Assembly: GCA_037042915.1 (NCBI GenBank)
Contig: CM073201.1
Location: 1,054,001-1,118,000 of the forward strand
From: Auricularia sp. M13
Lineage: Eukaryota; Basidiomycota; Agaricomycetes; Auriculariales; Auriculariaceae
Direction of reading: 5' to 3'
Length of the DNA stretch: 64,000 bases
The position numbers and the translations under genes are program-made. Positions 1 through 11,714 of this stretch are shown here, piece by piece. Numbering within the stretch: the first letter of the stretch is position 1; each line of letters opens with the position of its first letter. A model generated the notes under the pieces. It searched no databases and was not told the origin of the DNA. It was given only the letters and a program-made list of their open reading frames with translations.

Positions 1-476
1 TTGACTGGTCAGTGACACTCCCCACCGTTGCACTCGGCTTCGGACGATCCCTGCCAACGGCGCGTGCACACTGGCAGGCCGCTGCTTTGGACCGGTCCTG
101 GACGTTGGATACTATCTGTAGCAACAAAAAGTACAACCCAGACACAATAGACGACCGGCGCTTCACCGGTCCCAGCCGCATCTTCGCCCATTGTTCTTTT
201 GGGCCTTGGCAAGTACAAAAGGACAGGCATCCTTCCGTTCACTGCCCCCTTCCCCCAAAAGTCTGCTTGAACACTCTCGATTCCCGAGCATCGTCGCGTT
301 CCTTTCCCTTTGACGACCTTTACGCCACTGCGTGGTTCCAAGCTTGACGCTTTCCATTAACATCATACACGAATAATCCTATGTGCGTCTCCAACGGCGT
401 GAACGCGTTTGAGATGCTCACGGTCTTGTGTAGTACTTGAGCTAGCCTCGTTTCGAATATTTTGACAACGACAAGC
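1..476. other. Upstream region of the secreted-protein gene
   Basis: No convincing gene was seen. The open frames on both strands are short, lack homology I recognise, and overlap each other. The segment presumably holds the 5' UTR and promoter of the gene starting at 477. No clear TATA box was seen. Confidence 0.4.
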
Positions 477-1288
477 ATGATGTTCTCAACGACCAAACTC
501 TTCGTCCTGGCCGCTCTCTTCACCTCCGTCCTGGGCCATGTGGCCGTCGCCACGACCAAGGAGGACGCAGAGAAGATCCAACGCAGCGATGGTACGCCTG
601 CTTCGAATTTCCTTCACACGCCTGGATACTCACCCCGTTGGCAGTTGTCCAAGGCGACCTGGACTCTTGCCCCTCCTACAAAGGGCCGGGCGCCGGCGCT
701 GTCGTCCGCGTCTCGCCGCAGGGCACCGTGACGCTCTTCGCGCACCACTTCGGCGACGGCAAGGACGGTTCGACGTACTTCAACGCGGCCATGTCAAATT
801 CCGCTGGCCAAGCAGGCTCCTTCCAGAACCCGCTCGAGTTCCTGCAGAACGGCGAGCTCACGCCCACGGAAGCCGAGGGCATCACGACGCTCGTCGTGAA
901 GATCCCCGGCGGCATCCCGTGCCGCAATGCGAACTGCATGCTCGCGCTGCGGAGCAATGGCGGGTTTGGGAACTGCGTGCGGCTGGAGAGCGAGTTTGAG
1001 ACTACCCCCCTCGACTCCGACGACGACTCGGGCGACGCGTCGACCAATGCTGCGCCTAGTTCGACGACCGCGGACCAGCCTAAGCCGACCGCTGACAAGC
1101 CCGTTGTCAGCGAGCCCGCGTCTGACGAGCCCGCGACAACGGATGCACCGGTGGAGACGCCTACCGCTGCCCCCGCAAGTAATAGCGCTGCGTCCGCCAG
1201 GTGCATGCGCAAGCCCGCCGCAGCGCCGCAGAAGGTGATGCGCTTGCACGTGCGCGACTGGTTGCTCGGCCGTGGGCGCTTTGCGTGA
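477..1288 (+). CDS. Small secreted protein with Ser/Thr/Pro-rich acidic tail
   Basis: Exons 477-591 and 645-1288 (759 nt, 252 aa); the intron 592-644 has donor GTACGC and acceptor GCAG. Two adjacent ATGs (477, 480) open a hydrophobic signal peptide (FVLAALFTSVLG). The mature part of about 110 residues begins DLDSCPSYKG and has the conserved-looking core TLFAHHFGDGKDGSTYF and a few cysteines. From about residue 165 the protein turns into an Asp/Ser/Thr/Pro/Ala-rich low-complexity tail. I do not recognise a named Pfam family. It resembles uncharacterised small secreted proteins of Agaricomycetes, and that is a family-level impression only. The last 30 residues are Arg/Lys-rich and show no obvious GPI signal, so the 3' end could hide another intron. 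Extracellular location is inferred from the signal peptide. Confidence 0.7.
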
Positions 1289-1462
1289 GTGCGACTACCG
1301 ATGTCATTGTACGGACTTGCACCACGAACTTTTTTGCCACGCCTTGGACCTCCTGCTATATCGCTACTGTAACCGCACTGCTGTATCATAGCATCTCTAT
1401 ATACTATAGAACTACAATACATTCCAACTTACAGCAACCCATCCAGTTTGGACAATCGCAGG

Positions 1463-2275
1463 CTATATGTACTGCTTTTCCTTGAGATAATCGGTGATGA
1501 TCTTGACGCTGTCTTCTACACTCGTCTGGTCCGTCCGGATATGGATTTCGGGTGCCTCTGGCGCCTCGTAGGGTGCTGAAATGCCCGTGAACTCTGCAAC
1601 TACGATGAGTACTGGGGCGTCTCTCTCGATGAGTGACGGTTAACCTTTAATCTCGCCCGCCCGTGCGCGCTTGTACAATCCCTTGGGATCGCGGGCCTCG
1701 ACGACTTCCAACGGGGCGTCGACAAAGACCTCAACGAACGGATGGTCCCCTGCTTTGTGCAGTTCGCGCGCGAGCTGGCGGTCGGCGCGGTACGGGGAGA
1801 TGAATGCCGTAATGGCCACAGCAGAGGCGTCTGCGAAAAGCTTTGCCACCTGCGATCGTGCGCTCCAGGTCAGTCCGCAGAAGCAGCGAATGTGGGAGAT
1901 GACAGCCTACCTCGCCTATGCGCCGAATGTTCTCATTACGCGCGGCCTCTGAGAATCCCAGATCTTTGTTCAGCCCGAAGCGGATGTTGTCGCCGTCCAG
2001 TCTGTACGCGAACTTGTGCAGATGGAGGAGATGCTGTTCCAGCGCCGTTGCTATTGTAGACTACCAGATATACGGTAAGAGAGTGAGATTGGGATCTTGC
2101 GCAATTGCCTGACCTTGCCACTTGCGCTGAGACCCGTCAGCCACACCGTGAGGCCGCGCTGGCCGAGCAGCTCTGTGCGCTCAGTCTGGCTGACAGCTCC
2201 TGCAACAGTATCAGAATAAAGCTGCCTGGGACATCCTCAGCACTCGCCAGGATGGAATACAATGTTCGTAGCCAT
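1463..2275 (-). CDS. MET14: Adenylylsulfate (APS) kinase
   Basis: Phosphorylates adenylylsulfate to PAPS in sulfate assimilation, in the cytosol. Five exons: 2275-2248, 2199-2114, 2060-1911, 1849-1645, 1593-1463 (600 nt, 199 aa, normal length). The spliced protein starts [17 protein letters not shown] and has the P-loop GLSASGKST, which an intron splits after the Lys. It continues with [37 protein letters not shown] and [13 protein letters not shown], all hallmark APS kinase motifs. Intron 1 (2247-2200) only gives the family sequence HPGAVSQTE if a GC-AG intron (donor GCGAGT) is used; no GT donor keeps the frame. It is divergent from the eIF2B-gamma gene, with 152 bp between start codons. Identity is nearly certain; exon 1 rests on homology. 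Confidence 0.96.
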
Positions 2276-2427
2276 TTCCGTATAGGTAAGAGACGCAGCG
2301 CAAGGTAGTATGAGCTGATTGCGTGCTCATCGCGACCCACGCGGACAAGTCGGTCCGTAGCTTGCACTGGTCGCGTTTGCATCCGGCGCGAGCGCGTTTG
2401 ACGGCGTTTGAGATGACTCGGCCGCAA
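2276..2427. promoter_or_regulatory. Shared divergent intergenic region (APS kinase / eIF2B-gamma)
   Basis: Only 152 bp separate the two start codons on opposite strands, so both promoters and 5' UTRs must lie here or overlap. No canonical TATA box is visible, as expected for housekeeping genes. Confidence 0.6.
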
Positions 2428-4179
2428 ATGAGCTTCGCTGGATCCTCCTCGCAGCCAGAATTCCAGGCGGTCATCATCGTCGGCTTCGGCGAGCAGTGTG
2501 TACCAGGAAATGTTGCGCATTGCTAGACTAATGCGCCTGGGACAGGCTGAGACCGCTTACTTCCAATAATGGCGACGAGGCGTCGCCCAAGGCGTTGCTG
2601 CCCATAGCCAACAAGCCGCTCATATCCTTTCCATTGACTTGGCTCGAAGAGGCGGGCGTGACTGGTACGCCAACTGCAATTATTTTGCTTACAGGTCTGG
2701 CTGAAGTTATTACGGTAGACATTCTCGTTCTGTGTCCTGAGTCACACGCCAATGCCATCTCCAATTTCCTAGCAAGCGATGCATCTTCCTCGTCGTTTCC
2801 AACGCTCACCATTGCAACCCATACATTCGACGATGCGTACAGAACGGACCCGTCCAAGGGACCGTGCACTGTCCTGAAGCAGTTCGCGCACAAAATAACG
2901 GTTCGCTGCCCTCTTCCTCTCAACCGTCTGAATTCATTTGAACTTACATTCTTAAAGAGCGACTTCATAATATTACCTTGCGATTTTGTACCACCATCCT
3001 CGCTGCCGCTTTCCGCGTTGCTGGACAAGTTCCGACTGGACACGGACGGTCTCATCCTCGCCTCGCTTTTCTACCAAGTCCCTGCTGCCTCGGAACGCGT
3101 AGCAATTGTACCCAACGACCTCGTCGAAGAGCCGCCCGTCGTCATCTACGATGCGTCGTCCAGCACCCTGCTGCAGATCGACGACTCAGACGACGCCGAA
3201 GGCGACGTGGATGTGCGCTCCTCGGTACTCTGGCAGCACCCGCACGCGACGCTCGCCGCGGACCTGGTCGACTCGCACGTATACGTGTGCCGGCGCGCGG
3301 TGCTCGACACGCTCGCCGCGCACCGCTTCCAGAGCATCCGCGCGGACCTGCTGCCGTGGCTCGTCGAGATCCAGTCGCGCGCGCACCGCCGCCGCCGCTG
3401 GGCGGGCGTGCTGGGCAACATTAGCCGCGCCGCGCGCGCGACGCTCGAGCACTCGACGAGCCATCTGCTGCACGCGCGCAACACGGACGTCGCGACGCGC
3501 GAGGAGCCCAACAGCCGCGCGGCGAGCCCGCAGGACGGCGGCGCGCGCGAGGGCACCGTCCCCGAGGGCAGCATGCGCTGTGCCGTGCTCGTGCACCCGC
3601 TTGCGCGCGGGCCGGCGTTGCGCATCAATAACTTGACGGCGCTGCTCGAGGCGAACCGCGCTGCGCTGCCGCAAACGAGCACGCCGTTCGCTGCTGTGGA
3701 GGGACAGGAAGTCGACCCCAAGGCGCAGTTGGCGCCTAACGTCTTGCTCGGCGCGTCGAGCAGAGTTGGGGAGCGGACAACTGTGAAGCAGAGCGTGATC
3801 GGCGCGCACTGTATCATTGGCAAGAACGTCAAGATCAGTGGGAGTGTCCTTATGGACCATTGCGTCGTCAAGGATGGGTTCGTTTTTTCTCTGAGACTGC
3901 TATACAGCCTCCCTCATACCTCTGCAGTGCGAAGATCGAAAACTGTGTACTCGGAGCGCGAACCAGCGTGGGCGAGAAGGCGCAGCTGGTGCAGTGCTTC
4001 ACGCAGCCTGGCTACGAAATTGCTGCGAATGGTGCGCCCATTTTGTATCGCGCGATGTCGCTATGCTCACGGACTATGCAGAAACGTTCAAGGCGGAGAA
4101 GCTTGACCGGATGGATGAGGCTTGGGATGAGGAGGAGGAGGATGGGGGAGAGGACGACTCGGACGATGCTTCGGATTGA
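2428..4179 (+). CDS. GCD1: Translation initiation factor eIF2B subunit gamma
   Basis: Subunit of the guanine nucleotide exchange factor for eIF2, acting in the cytosol in translation initiation and the integrated stress response. Six exons: 2428-2495, 2546-2664, 2719-2900, 2958-3877, 3928-4031, 4082-4179 (1491 nt, 496 aa). Visible motifs are the N-terminal nucleotidyltransferase-like start PEFQAVIIVGFGEQLRPL, the signature SPKALLPIANKPLISFPL, TSDFIILPCDF, and a C-terminal left-handed beta-helix of hexapeptide repeats (LAPNVLLGASSRVGERTTV, CIIGKNVKISGSVL, CVLGARTSVGE). It ends in the acidic tail EEEEDGGEDDSDD. The usual Gly-rich pyrophosphorylase motif is reduced to VGFGEQ, as expected for a non-catalytic relative. 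A His/Arg/Ala-rich stretch around residues 265-325 looks like a lineage-specific insertion. Confidence 0.93.
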
Positions 4180-4451
4180 TCTTACGCCTATCGTTGGGCT
4201 GTCATCTAGATGAGGGATCTATACAGTGGATGACCGAACGTCCGTTGAGAACGACGTGGACGTCAGTCTTGGTCATTGTGTCGAGCCAAGTCCTGGCCAT
4301 TCTGCGTCCACGTCCAACCCAGTGCCACGCGTGAGTTTCGAGTGAGCTGCGACGTCGCCTCTAACGCAATTATATAACATCTGGAATAATAACTAACGGA
4401 TAGAAAGATAATGGCTGGGTAGTACAATAGATGTGTAGGATGCTTGGAATT

Positions 4452-6462
4452 TTAGAGCGTGTGCAGGAAGCCTTTCTGACCTTCGAGGACCCTTCCATCT
4501 CCTCTTCTAACTTTCGCATTTAGACGCGAGAAATGGAAGCTCAAGGCGCCGGTAACCAGAATTTGCACGAGCGCGAAGGCGATGCTGGTCCAGAGACCAG
4601 GTACGTACTTCGGTGCGTCGTGCTCCCTGAAGGAAATGGACGCGATGATGCCGCCAATGCCGCCGGCGCCGATGACCATCGCGCTGGTGAACGACTTTTT
4701 CGCCTGCCCGACGATGTTGTTGCTCTGGAAGGCGAGGATGGCAGGGACGTTGGCGGATATGCCACCGAGCGTGAGGAACGTCCCTGCATAGCGAGATCCG
4801 ATGCCCTTAGTGAATGCCTGCATACGTTTCAGTAAAGCAGTGTGTGGGATAGGGCTGTCGACTCACAGTCATCGCGAGACCGACGATCATGAGGAGGGAT
4901 TGGCCAATGATAAAAGGTCCCCGGACCTTCGTGCGGTCTGCACACCATGAAAGAGAAACGCCGATGAAGACCGCAACGACATAAGGAGGAGCGGCGAGCA
5001 GCTGAGACTTCTTTACATCGTAGCCCATCCCAGCTAGGATGACTGGCAGGAAGAACGACATGGCGTAGGACGGGATCGTTGTCGCCAGGAAAAGGAAAGC
5101 GAACGCCCAAATCTTGTAATCTTTGGCATACGTGAGGCACTTCGCAAATGTCAACTTCTCGGGAGCAGCGTCGCCGCGGTCATATTCGATACGCTCGCGA
5201 ATCAGCCCAATTTGCTTGTCGTTGAGGAATGTGGCCTTATCGGGGCTACAGGCAATGAGAGACTTGACACATTATGCACGACTCGAAGCACTCACAAGTC
5301 AACGATCACTATGGATGAATATCAGGTCAGCCCTCACAAATGGTAGGATTAACCGAAAATGACTTACAGATATAGGAGATCAGTGCGAAGAACACGGTGG
5401 CAAGGCCAGAAATGATCTATGTGTGTGCGGTTAAGCGGATGCATATTTACTGCAGAAATGCACATACGAAGATCCAACGCCAAGCATAGAGGCCAGCAGC
5501 CTTGCCGATGAGGGAAACACCATAGGCAAAGATGGGAGTAAATCCTCCGACTAGGACCGAACTGGGCCAGGGTCAGTCACGCAATCGTAGCACGCTTTGT
5601 CACACTCACAGCAAATAGAAAATGGCCAGGCGTGTTTGAACTTCCTCTCGGATGTACCACGTCGAGATGAGATACTGAGGGGGCGTCATCAATGCCAACC
5701 AACGGCAGGCCATATTTGATCCGGATACTCACAACACAACCTGGGAAAAAGCCAGCCTCACAGGCGCCGAGAACAACTCTGCAACCAGCCAGAGCCTTCC
5801 AATCCTTGACAAAACCCATTGCAATCATCGTAGAGCCCCATACGAATGCGATCGAGCCGAGCCACCACCTTGGACCGACTCTGCGAAAGGAATGTCAGCT
5901 AACGATCTGTGTCTGATGAATGCAGCCCGACTTTCGCATCGCTAAGAACCAGCTTTAGCGAGATGTAACAGTATGAAGAAGACACTGACTCACCCATGTT
6001 GGCCGGAATCTCGAGCAGAATGTACTGGTCGGATTCAATGAGCACAACAAGCGGCGGATGCATCACTATGGTGCCTACTGGTACGAAGAAAAGGAGCGTC
6101 GAGACAGAATAGCGCTCCCCGACATTCAGCTGAAGCTCGACTTCGGCGCCAACGATGCGTGCGAGACTGAGATTCGAGCGGTCTATCGCGGCGTTAGCGG
6201 CTGCCTTTCGAGTATTCCAGCACGAACCGATCAACGAGAAGGCATACAGCGCGCCGAGGATGGGAAGGAGGCGCAGGTCGACTTTGCGACTAAGTCAGAT
6301 GTTGTGAATAATAATGCTCAGGAAGTAACGAGCAGCAACGCACATTGTTTTGCGGATGTATGCTGCATCGTGCGTCTCCGCGGGGTTGACAGACACGATA
6401 ACGTCTTCTCCCTTCTCGATGGAGTTTGCCTTCTCGTTGGAGTGGGTGGAGCCCGACGACAT
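4452..6462 (-). CDS. MFS transporter, anion:cation symporter (Dal5/TNA1-like) family
   Basis: Plasma-membrane carrier of the family that takes up organic anions such as allantoate, nicotinate or pantothenate; the substrate cannot be read from the sequence. Eleven exons: 6462-6344, 6289-6228, 6182-6079, 6024-5994, 5878-5733, 5674-5610, 5561-5468, 5416-5368, 5308-5296, 5245-4867, 4817-4452 (1428 nt, 475 aa, typical length). The hydrophilic N-terminus is followed by KVDLRLLPILGALYAFSLI, DRSNLSLAR (the family TM1 motif), YILLEIPAN, GPRWWLGSI, GFVKDWKALAGCRVVLGACEAGFFPGC, TWYIREE and AGLYAWRWIF. Then come a central loop and the second six-helix half with SLSWCADRTKVRGPFI. Exon 9 is only 13 nt, required to join the frame between ISYI and PDKATFL. 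The acceptor of exon 5 is the least certain junction. Confidence 0.9.
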
Positions 6463-7259
6463 GGTGCCAGAGTCGTGCAAGGGAGAGGAAGTGTGGAGAA
6501 AGGCTGGCGCAGCCATCGTGCGAAGAATTGCATTATAAAGGGCCTCGCAATTTGGCATCTCCCGACGTGACCTTGATGGACTCTCACTGCGGCCAGAACA
6601 GAACGTCAACAACGGGTGATGCATGATGCCGAGGTCCAAGTCTCGAGAAAATAAAACAAACATACATGGAGGGTTACTTACCCCTTGCCAGAAAACCTGC
6701 GACCTCAGTCCTGCCTCAAACGTAGTCACACCTCTCGACACGTCTCGACGCGAAAGATTCGCATCCAATTAGGGGTTGATCGTCTTGTCGAGATTGGAGA
6801 TGCCAAGAAGTAGCGTGGCAGATATCAAATTGGCCAACATTACTCCAATCGAGAGGACTGGATGATAACCGGGAATGGACCGCGATGCCGATGTGATATG
6901 GACGGCACGAGCCTGTGTTCATTTGGCGCAGAGCGCTCTGATATGCAGGGCCGCCATCGAATAGTCAAAGCGAGGGGAGTTGCAAGACTGCGCGATGCAG
7001 ACAAAGGGTACCATGCCAATAAGTTCCATTCCGCATACCAAAGGCCAGTCAATAAAACGAAGAAAGAGAAGGTGAGCACGGCAGATCCACATAATGCGAT
7101 GGGTTGGCTGACGGGGCACAGTCTGGAAGAAAGGAGGAACGTGCAAGCAGAGAGAATCGGGACGATGTGCGCGACAAGAGACAGGAGACACGGTCAACGG
7201 ACAACGGACAACGGACAAGTGGGAGCGAGCGTGGGGGTACAAGGCGGGAGATATCGAGA
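6463..7259. other. Intergenic between MFS start and CLIP-like stop
   Basis: About 800 bp with no supported gene. It should hold the MFS promoter and 5' UTR and the 3' UTR of the next gene. Near 7195-7220 there is a short tandem repeat of an ACGGACA-like unit. Short open frames on both strands are treated as chance. Confidence 0.4.
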
Positions 7260-10200
7260 TCAAAACACGTCGAGCGAGTGCGGGCAGTCCGCTGCGACAT
7301 GGCCGTGCGACTCGCAGTCGTCGCACCACAATGCCGACGGGTCGCTGTCGGTGGAATTACGCGCCGAGCTCGGCTGGGAAAGAGACGGACTGGGGTCATC
7401 CTTGAGCAGATGGCAGGTGAATATGTCATGACCTGGCTGCTCGCAGATTTCGCAGACGGTCTCGGTAGATGCGCTCGCGGGTGCACTGCTGGCCGACAAT
7501 GGGGCAGCCTCCGCGGCCACACTTGGCTTAGAAGACGACGATTTGTGGCCACGCTCGAGCTTGGCTTTGAGCCGCTCAATTTCGCGCTCGAGATCGTCTT
7601 CTCGGTAGATCTGATACGCTTCAGGCGGCAAATTAGGGCGGGGCATACGGAGCAACGAACCTTGGCTTCAACCAAGCTCTCCAACTCGCTCAATTCTTTG
7701 TTGAGCTAAACAGGATATCAGGATTAGGGCAAATCGAGCGACGACGAACGTACGTCATGGATGGTGCGTGCGCTCTTCTGCTCTTGGGCAGCTAATTTCT
7801 TCTTCAATGCATCAACTTCAGTCTGAAATGGCTGAGCATTAGCAGCAGCAACGAACGAAAGCCGAGATGAAAACATACATCGAACTTGATGCGCAGGTCC
7901 TGCAACGCTCGTTGCAATTCAGCCACATCGGTGGGCAGGTCGGCCGCTGCAGCATTAACCGCATCCAAGGCCTGCAGTTCGCCGTTCAGCTGGCGCTCCT
8001 CGCGCAAGATGCTCTCCTCGACGGTCAGCTCGAGCTGCTTGATGGCGTCGCGCAGCTCCTCTGTCTCGGACATCAGCATCTTGTTCTCCTTCTCGAGGAG
8101 CCGGTTTTGCGACTGCAGCGAGACCGTCTCTTTCGTCAAGTCCTGCACGATGTGCCTAGGTAGTTTTTCCGCGCGTCAGCCACAGAAGATCGCTAAAACA
8201 GCAGAATGAACGAACTTGAGCCCGGCGATTTCCTCGCGGTCGTGCTTGCTCGAGCTGCGCGGCATCAACGCGCCCTCAGGCAACAAGAAGTTGCCGTCGA
8301 GCGGGCTCGACGGCGTGAGCGGCCTGTCGCGATTCTGCGTCTTGCGGAGCCGCTCGAGCTCCGCGGCGCGCTCGTCCAAGCTTGCGCGCAGCTCGGCAAT
8401 AGTGGAGGGGTCGACGTTGACGGACTGCATCGCGCAGCAAGTCAGTGCCCTAGGACCACAACAACCAGGCGAAGAATACAGACCTCAGCGGAGGATTTAA
8501 GCGCATCGCGCTGCCGTACAGCTTCGTCCCGTTCGGCCTTGATGGCGTCTGCCTGCGCTTGTAGCTCGCGCTTGCTGGCCTTGGTGGCCTCAAGCGACTC
8601 CTTGAGCGTAGCGAGCTCCTCCTGCACGCGTGCGCGCTCGGCTTTCCGCGCCTCGTCCAGACGCGTCGGCAACGTCTCTCCGCCCGCCTGGTTGCTGCTT
8701 GCAAGGTTCTGCCCATCATTTGCCGGTTTAGCAAACAAAACAAGTAAAGCAGAAGTAGGAAAATCCTCACCGCAAGTTCCGCCCTGAGCCCTTCAACATC
8801 AGCGCGCGCATCCTCCAGCGCGACGCCATTCTCTCTAAGTGCCTCCTCGAGCTCAACAACACGCTGCCTGGCCTGGTCGCCCTCGCGCCGCGCCTGGTCG
8901 CGCTCCGCACGCACGGCCTCGCTCTCGCGCTTGAGGCGCTCGTCCGCGTCCTTGTACTTGGCGACGCGCGCGCGCATCGCCGCCTCCTCGCGCTCGAACG
9001 CCGCCTGCGCCTCCTCGAGCTGGTCCTCGAGCGCGGCGATCTTCTGCTGCAGGTGCACGGCCTGCTCGCGCAGCGTCTCGTTGTCGATCTCCGCCGCCGT
9101 GCTGCGTGTCGTCGGCGACGGCGCGCGCACCGGCTGCGCCGCCTCGGCCTCCTTGAGCTTGACGTTGACCGCCTCGAGCATGTCCTCGAGCTCGTATTTC
9201 TGCTGCTCAGACGCCGATAGGCGTTCTTCGTACAGCGCGATCGTTTCCTGTGATGTTGTAATTAGCAACAGACTGCAATGAACAACACGCGCGCGCACCT
9301 GACCGGCCAGACGCAGCTCGTCAACCTGTAGATTGAGCTCTTTGCGCTCCTCGTCCCACTCGCGCAGGCTTTTCTCAAGTCGCGCCTCGAGCAGCGTAAT
9401 TTCAGTCTGCTTAGCTTCTAGGAGCGCGTCGCTCTCGCCCTTACGTCCCTCCGTCGTCTCGAGCGCCGCGCGCAGACTCGTGACGAGCGCCTCCTGGTGC
9501 TCCAGCCGGCCCTGGAGGTCGCGCGCCTTCGTCTCGCCCTCCGCGCGCGCCTTGTCGACGTCCGCCTGCGCCGACGCCGCCGCGCGCTCGAGCGCCTCGA
9601 CCTTGGCCGTGCGCTCGGACAGTGCGCGCTCCGCGGTCTTCAAGGACGACTCGAGCTCCGCGAGGCGCAGCTTCGACGCGTCCGCCACGCCCTTCAGCGC
9701 GGTCACCTCGGCGGACAACTTGGCGTTCTCCGCGTCGAGTTTCTCGAGCCGCGGGTCGGGCGCGGGCGTTTGTGCGCGCGCGGGTGTTGGAGCGCGTGGT
9801 GTCGGTGCGCGGGCGGACGCCATGCCCGCCGTCAGCGCCGCAATCTTTTCCTGCAGCGCCCTGTTTGCCGCGGCGAGCGCGGCGGTTTCCGGCGCGTCGT
9901 CGACGGCCGTTTCGGTGCTCGTCTGGCTGAGCGTGGGCGTGCCCGGCTTCACGTCGGCGTAACGGCCAGACAGCGCGGGCGACGCGGGCGGCGGCATGTC
10001 GGTGCGGCGCGTCGCGGGTTTCGGGGTCGTGTTGGTCGTCATGCCGGGCACCTTGATGCCGCCGAAGCTGGGCCGCGAGAGCGCTGGCTTGGGCGTGCCG
10101 GTGGGCGACACCGCGCGGTTCTCGTCGCCGCCGCGCAGCTGGCGCGCGGTCATCCCTGCGTACTTGCTCGCGCGGCTGCCGGCGGTGTACTTGTTCGCGT

Positions 10201-11250
10201 CGGCCGCCTTGGGCGTGACGCCGGCGCGCGACGTGAGGCTCTGGCGCGGCGCTGCCGGCGTGCGGAACTGCGGCGTGCGCGGCGGCACGGGCGACGGCGT
10301 GACGCGGCCGGCAGACATGGCGGGCGTGACGCGCCCGCCGCGCGACGACGCGACCGACGACGGCCGGACGGCGCCCGTCGTCGGCATCGATAGCTTGTTG
10401 GTCGCGACGAAGACGCCGCATTTGGGCGGGCACGAGAAATACGCGACGCTGGCGGCCGCTCAGAGACAAAGAATGCAGGCGCGCACGAGACAAAGACGCA
10501 CCCGTTGACCGACCCGTCGTTCTTGCCGCGCCCCGCGAAGCCGCCGGCGAGCTCGACGCCCGCCCAGGCGCCGGGCTTGCCGTCGATCTCGCCCATGTAG
10601 CGCAGCGTGCCCTCCATTCCGATGGACTCGATGCGGACGAGGTCGCCGACTTCGAACCCGCGGCCTGCTCTGCTGGGTGCGCGGACGCCGCCGCCGGCCT
10701 CGGACAGTCTGCTGGCGGGTCTGCTGGACGCCGTGGACGCGCGGGGCGCGTACGACGACGATGGCGTTCTGTAAGTCGGGGTTGTCGTCGACTGGCGCGG
10801 CGCGTAACGGGCGCCGGTGCTGCTGGTCGGCGTCGTGGGCTGCATCATGCGGGTGCCGCCAGCGTCTGAGGTGCGCGGCGAGGTGCTCTTGGCCGACGCT
10901 GCAGACGACGCGGCCGAGCCCGGGCGTGCGGAGGAGGCAGGGGTCTGCAGCCAGCCGCCGGCGGACTTGCGCGGCGCATAGGACGAGCTCGTCGTGCTCG
11001 TCGGCGAGTCCAGCGCGGCCGTTTTGCTGTTGTGCTGGCGCGGGTCGTTGGCCCTGATGGCGTCGCTGAGCGCGCGGGCCATGTCGCCGTTCGCGCTCGG
11101 CGTCGGCAGCGCGGGGGCTGCGCTCGACGACGAGGCCGTCAGCGAGCGCGGGCGTGTCGCGCCCGGCGTCGGTATGCCCGACCTCGCGCCCGGCGCTGGG
11201 ATGCCCGACTGGCGGGGCTTGGCTGGCGTGTGCTGGCTCTGGTACGCCAT
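7260..11250 (-). CDS. CLIP-170-like microtubule plus-end protein (CAP-Gly, coiled coil, two zinc knuckles)
   Basis: Binds growing microtubule ends in the cytoplasm. Nine exons: 11250-10502, 10448-9299, 9247-8771, 8708-8484, 8424-8216, 8155-7879, 7822-7754, 7705-7661, 7610-7260 (3552 nt, 1183 aa). Residues 1-200 are Ser/Pro/Thr/Arg-rich. A single CAP-Gly domain follows (about 202-270), with GFEVGDLVRIESIGMEGTLR and the hallmark GKNDGSVNG, interrupted by intron 1, then VAYFSCPPKCGVFV. Residues 270-450 are basic and Ser/Pro-rich, followed by about 600 residues of heptad-like coiled coil. The C-terminus carries two CCHC-type knuckles, CEICEQPGHDIFTC and CDDCESHGHVAADC, and ends SLDVF, an acidic-aromatic tail reminiscent of CLIP-170. 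The 3' zinc knuckles sit on the last exon. Start chosen at MAYQSQ, the first ATG before the basic region. Confidence 0.94.
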
Positions 11251-11714
11251 CGCGCGCGCCGTCCACAGTCGCGAAGAAACAGTCGGCGCTTTGCCGGCCT
11301 GGCTCGTTCCTCCTTCACTCACGCTTCTCCGGCTTGTCATGGTCCAAGTTGGCCTCGTTCCCAACGCGTGTATGCACGGCACAGTGCTTATAACCTGCAT
11401 CCTGCTGGCCGGCTCCCAGTCATCGCCTGAGACACAGCTGTGACCGCTTTATGCAGTCAGCTCTCGCGTAGTGCCAGCCACTTGATCGCGGTCGCCCCCA
11501 GAACCAAGCCATCCCAAGCACTACGCTTATAGCTCTACGACTTTCCCAATTCGTTTCGTTTTGCTCTCTGCTCATCGTATCGCGCAGGAAAGCGCCCGAC
11601 GTTGACAGGCAACCGTGTTTCTGGATGCGCGCCGCTGATATGGGATAAACCCGGTCTATATCACACTGTAGCGCAAACATGCGAAAAAAGCGACTATAAA
11701 ATACAGCATGGTCT
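11251..11714. other. Intergenic, promoter of the CLIP-like gene and 3' end of the SET gene
   Basis: 464 bp between two genes on the same strand. No open frame with support. Part must be the 5' region of the CLIP-like gene and part the 3' UTR of the methyltransferase gene. Confidence 0.4.
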
